From NCBI GenBank assembly GCA_947493705.1, contig CANLSH010000005.1, positions 1 through 64,000 of the forward strand: a stretch of 64,000 nucleotides of DNA, read 5' to 3'. The DNA comes from an uncultured Arachnia sp. GTDB lineage: Bacteria > Actinomycetota > Actinomycetes > Propionibacteriales > Propionibacteriaceae. The notes under the pieces were generated by a model. The model did no database searches, was not told the DNA's origin, and saw only the letters and a program-made list of their open reading frames with translations. A program made the position numbers and the translations under genes. Numbering within the stretch: position 1 is the first letter of the stretch; every line of letters starts with the position of its first letter. This document shows positions 61,142-64,000 of the stretch, in pieces.

Positions 61142-62338
61142 TCACCCGATGGTGAAGGTCCCGCCGAGCGCCTTCACTAGGCCGTCGCGGGCCACTCGTG
61201 TGTAGTAGTCATGGCTGGGGGTGTAGCCGTATTCGATGGTGATGGCGGCGGTGGGCAAGCTCTGGTTGATCCACTGCGTCATGGTTCCGTTGCAGACACC
61301 CAGGCGGCAGTTGAGGTACTTGCTCGGTAGACCCAGGTGGCGCACGAGTCTGTCATGCAGGCTGCGGCTCTTCAGTTGGTAACTGTCGACGGCCAGCAGC
61401 GGTGCGTGCATGGACACCAGCTCGTGGGGCTTGATCCTGGTCAGGAAGTCGCGAACGGCCCGGGTTTCGGGTTCACTCCATGCGCCCGTGCCCGCGTAGT
61501 AGTGTCCCGCTTTCGGGATCCACTCGACGCCGAAGTTGCCGTTCAGATCCACCCCCGCCGCGTTCTGGCGACGACCGATGGCTTCGCCGTCCGGGTTGAT
61601 GGTGGGAATCACCCACAGCTGGATGCCCTTGATCTGGCGGGGATCCTTGATGATTTCCCAGGCGGTGCGGTTGTTGTAGCGTTCTTCACCGTGCATCTGG
61701 CCGATCACCATGGACACCTTCGTGGCTTTCGGGTCACCCACGAGCCACGCCTCGATGGGGCGGCCCTGCCTGGAGTGGCCGATGATCTCGTAGTCCAATG
61801 TGGTGCCGCTCGCGGCCCTGTCTGACGGTTTCACCACTGGCACACTGGCGCTGGAGAACTGCACGATGTTGTTGAACACCCATCCCGTGACGTTGCGCAC
61901 ACGCCCGTTGACCACTCCGGTCGTGGTGGACCAGATCATGGTGCGGCATCCGCCCCTGCCCGTCCAGGCATCGTCGCACCGGGTCAGCCATCGGCGACCA
62001 TTGACCTTGTGTTCCCCCGGTGTTGCCAGTGGGTTGCCCGCCCACATACGTCGCTCGCTGGGGCGGTAGGTGAGATTGTTGAAGATCCATCCCTGTTCAA
62101 CGGTCCACCGGTTGGAGATCTTCACGGCGCGTTGACCCCACAGTTCGCTCCGGCAACGCTCCACCTGTGACGAGTAGGCCTCGCAGGTGGTCTTCCACCA
62201 ACGACCGTTGACCTGGTGCACACCCGGGGTGGTGTACACAGCGGCGCCCTGCACGTCCGCTGTGGCCCGCGGGGGGATTGCGACGCCAGTCAGGAGCAGG
62301 GTGACGACGGTCGCGACGGTCATGATCAGTCGAAGCAT
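61142..62338 (-). CDS. Secreted M14-type metallocarboxypeptidase with two N-terminal repeats
   Basis: 398 residues from ATG 62338. A signal peptide (LIMTVATVVTLLLTGVAIPP) is followed by two homologous 53-residue modules (37-90 and 106-158), each with VNGR.W, two Cys (52/62; 121/131) and GW.FNN. The M14 domain has the zinc motif MHGEE (His216, Glu219), a third His in SMHAPL (311) and catalytic Glu369 in TIEYGY. It could trim peptides or peptidoglycan stems outside the cell; the modules may bind the wall. Confidence 0.88.
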   Translation of the reverse strand: MLRLIMTVATVVTLLLTGVAIPPRATADVQGAAVYTTPGVHQVNGRWWKTTCEAYSSQVERCRSELWGQRAVKISNRWTVEQGWIFNNLTYRPSERRMWAGNPLATPGEHKVNGRRWLTRCDDAWTGRGGCRTMIWSTTTGVVNGRVRNVTGWVFNNIVQFSSASVPVVKPSDRAASGTTLDYEIIGHSRQGRPIEAWLVGDPKATKVSMVIGQMHGEERYNNRTAWEIIKDPRQIKGIQLWVIPTINPDGEAIGRRQNAAGVDLNGNFGVEWIPKAGHYYAGTGAWSEPETRAVRDFLTRIKPHELVSMHAPLLAVDSYQLKSRSLHDRLVRHLGLPSKYLNCRLGVCNGTMTQWINQSLPTAAITIEYGYTPSHDYYTRVARDGLVKALGGTFTIG

Positions 62339-62354
62339 GGGGGGTCTCCGTGGG

Positions 62355-62774
62355 TCAGTGTTCGTGCGGATCCGCTTCCGCGTCGTCCTGGGTGGGATGG
62401 ATGGTCCCGGGCGCATGGTCCGGGGGGCCGTAGAGCGCGTAGAGCTTCAGATCATCGTCACCGGTATTGGTGACGTTGTGCCACGTTCCTGCCGGAACGA
62501 GGATGATGTCATCATCAGCGACGTCCTCGACGAAATCCAGCTTTCCCTCGGATGCCCCCATTTCGCAGCGGCCGCGGCCCTGTTCGACGCGGAGGAACTG
62601 GTCGTTCTCCTCGTGGACCTCCAGGCCGATGTCACCACCGGGCGGGATACTCATGACGGTCAGCTGCAGGTGCGCACCAGTCCACAAGGTGGTGCGGAAG
62701 TTGGTATTTTCGAGCGTCGCGGCCTCGATGTCAGTGACATACGGTTTACGGCCCTGGTCTGTGGGATCAGCCAT
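62355..62774 (-). CDS. Cupin-domain protein
   Basis: 139 residues. The cupin motifs are PPGGDIGLEVHEENDQFLRV and VPAGTWHNVTNTG, giving a full set of metal ligands (His, Glu, His). It is a small cytoplasmic protein of unknown substrate, common in actinobacteria and firmicutes. It is acidic, with a His/Asp-rich tail. It starts upstream of the M14 gene on the same strand, 16 bp before it, so co-transcription is possible, although one is exported and one is not. Confidence 0.88.
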   Translation of the reverse strand: MADPTDQGRKPYVTDIEAATLENTNFRTTLWTGAHLQLTVMSIPPGGDIGLEVHEENDQFLRVEQGRGRCEMGASEGKLDFVEDVADDDIILVPAGTWHNVTNTGDDDLKLYALYGPPDHAPGTIHPTQDDAEADPHEH

Positions 62775-62845
62775 GTGTGTTTCTCCTCGGATCGCGTTCG
62801 TGGTGTTTCGACATTCATCATGTCATCCACCTTGGTGGTTTCGTC

Positions 62846-63895
62846 CTATTCGGCCTTGGCATCGCCCGCCTCAAGCACCTCGCCAGCGGGAAGTTCCTTG
62901 TGCCCGCCGAATTCCAGACGCATGGCGGAGAGGACTTTATTGGCGACCAGGTCCTCACCGCGCGAGGCGAAACGACCGAACAGGGCGGCTGAGAGCACCG
63001 GCACCGGCGTCCCGGTGTCGATCGCAGCCTTGACTGTCCATCGGCCCTCACCGGAATCAGAGACACGGCCAGCCAGACCGTCCAACTCGGGATTGGACGC
63101 CATGGAGGCGGCGGTCAGGTCCAGGAGCCACGAGGAAATGACCGAACCACGGCGCCACACCTCGGCGACTTTGCCCACATCGATGTTGAATTGGTAGAAC
63201 TCCGGGAACTCCAGCGGCGCCACCTCGGCGCTGTGCTTGGATTCCTCCAGCCCGGCGTCGGCATGGTCGAGGATGTTGAAGCCCTCTGCAAGGGCCGCCA
63301 TCATGCCGTATTCAATACCGTTGTGGACCATCTTCACGAAGTGCCCGGCACCTGAGGGGCCGCAGTGCAGGTACCCCAGCTCCTCGGTTGAGCGATCCCC
63401 TTCACGACCTGGGGTTCGCTTGATACCAATCTGGCCGGGGGCGATGGTTTTGAGTACCGGCTCGATGCTCTCGAACGCTTCCTCGTCGCCGCCGACCATG
63501 AGACAGTAGCCACGTTCCAGCCCGAACACACCGCCGCTGGTACCGACATCGACGTAGTGGATGCCCTTGTCCTTCATCGCATGGCTGCGGCGGACGTCGT
63601 CGCGGTAGTTCGAGTTGCCGCCATCGATGATGATGTCACCGGGCTCCAGCACCTCCGCAACCTTTTCCGCCACCGAACCCGTGATCCCGGCCGGCACCAT
63701 CAGCCACACCGCGCGTGGCGCCTCCAACTTGGCCGCCAAGTCTGCATAGCTGTCCGCAGCTACCGCCCCCTCCGAGGCGAGAGTGTCAACCGCTTCCCGA
63801 TCGATGTCATGGACAACGCACTCGTGACCTTCACGCATCAACCGTCGGACGATATTGGCGCCCATCCGCCCCAGGCCCACCATTCCCAATTGCAT
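62846..63895 (-). CDS. gnd: 6-phosphogluconate dehydrogenase, short (GndA-type) form
   Basis: 349 residues from ATG 63895; the longer frame is not supported. The Rossmann start QLGMVGLGRMGANIVRRL, substrate loop GTSGGVFGLERGY and catalytic segment HFVKMVHNGIEYGMM are typical of the short, often NAD-preferring 6PGDH group. It oxidatively decarboxylates 6-phosphogluconate to ribulose-5-phosphate in the pentose phosphate pathway. The 105 bp to the window end hold no gene I can support. Confidence 0.94.
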   Translation of the reverse strand: MQLGMVGLGRMGANIVRRLMREGHECVVHDIDREAVDTLASEGAVAADSYADLAAKLEAPRAVWLMVPAGITGSVAEKVAEVLEPGDIIIDGGNSNYRDDVRRSHAMKDKGIHYVDVGTSGGVFGLERGYCLMVGGDEEAFESIEPVLKTIAPGQIGIKRTPGREGDRSTEELGYLHCGPSGAGHFVKMVHNGIEYGMMAALAEGFNILDHADAGLEESKHSAEVAPLEFPEFYQFNIDVGKVAEVWRRGSVISSWLLDLTAASMASNPELDGLAGRVSDSGEGRWTVKAAIDTGTPVPVLSAALFGRFASRGEDLVANKVLSAMRLEFGGHKELPAGEVLEAGDAKAE

Positions 63896-64000
63896 AAGTA
63901 CTCCCTCACACTCTGATGTCGTTGCATGGATGTCGTTGCATGCTCGCCGCATGCGACGCCTTGCCCTCGGCAGTCTAGAAGCCCGGCCGTCCAATCATCA

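Overview
The window is about 64 kb of GC-rich chromosome with dense, mostly short-spaced genes and GTG/TTG starts. The organism is most likely an actinobacterium, probably of the Propionibacteriaceae. This is inferred from the comEA-comEC-holA / rpsT / lepA neighbourhood, a DUF4192 gene, an actinobacterial-type 3-methyladenine glycosylase relative and a PIG-L deacetylase. It is not proven: no rRNA or tRNA gene is visible.

Layout. (1) 1-16.3 kb is a housekeeping block: a truncated 41-bp tandem repeat, a DEAD/DEAH helicase, lepA, rpsT, holA, comEC-comEA and leuS, then a pfkB kinase, DUF4192, a membrane-anchored protein and a DMT-family membrane protein. A Gfo/Idh oxidoreductase and a 161-bp element with inverted-repeat ends sit between holA and comEC. 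(2) 16.4-22.7 kb holds an L,D-transpeptidase lipoprotein, a DUF1846 protein, a glucose/GlcNAc-type PTS (IICB plus IIA) and N5-(carboxyethyl)ornithine synthase. (3) 22.8-26.9 kb is accessory DNA. A glycosylase-like gene is split into an N-terminal piece (25762-26187) and a C-terminal piece (22824-23126), with about 2.6 kb between them carrying unknown genes, a frameshifted gene and a DUF4145/membrane-protein pair. A DUF45 metallopeptidase gene lies just upstream. (4) 27-39 kb holds a P-type ATPase, a HemC-HemD fusion whose HemC half has lost key residues, an AlkB-like dioxygenase, a PIG-L deacetylase, a TetR regulator with an MMPL exporter, and a divergent DUF302 / metallo-beta-lactamase-rhodanese pair around a CsoR/CstR-like palindrome. 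A closely related palindrome overlaps the PIG-L start.

(5) 39.6-61.1 kb is a glycan-use region. A circularly permuted GH3 enzyme and a macrodomain protein lead into an ABC importer (binding lipoprotein and two permeases). The importer is divergent from a DeoR regulator followed by GH4, GH38 alpha-mannosidase and an alkaline-phosphatase-superfamily enzyme. Next comes a second divergent unit: sugar kinase and metallophosphoesterase on one strand, and a DeoR paralogue, HAD phosphatase, GH20 hexosaminidase and GH125 alpha-1,6-mannosidase on the other. None of the GH4, GH38, GH20 and GH125 enzymes shows a signal peptide, so the model is import of mannose/GlcNAc-containing oligosaccharides (N-glycan-like) and digestion in the cytoplasm. 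Two phosphoesterases inside the locus suggest that the substrate may carry phosphate. A sucrose phosphorylase follows.

(6) 61.1-64 kb holds a secreted M14-type carboxypeptidase with two N-terminal repeats, a cupin protein and a short-form 6-phosphogluconate dehydrogenase. No CRISPR array, intact transposase or integrase was found.
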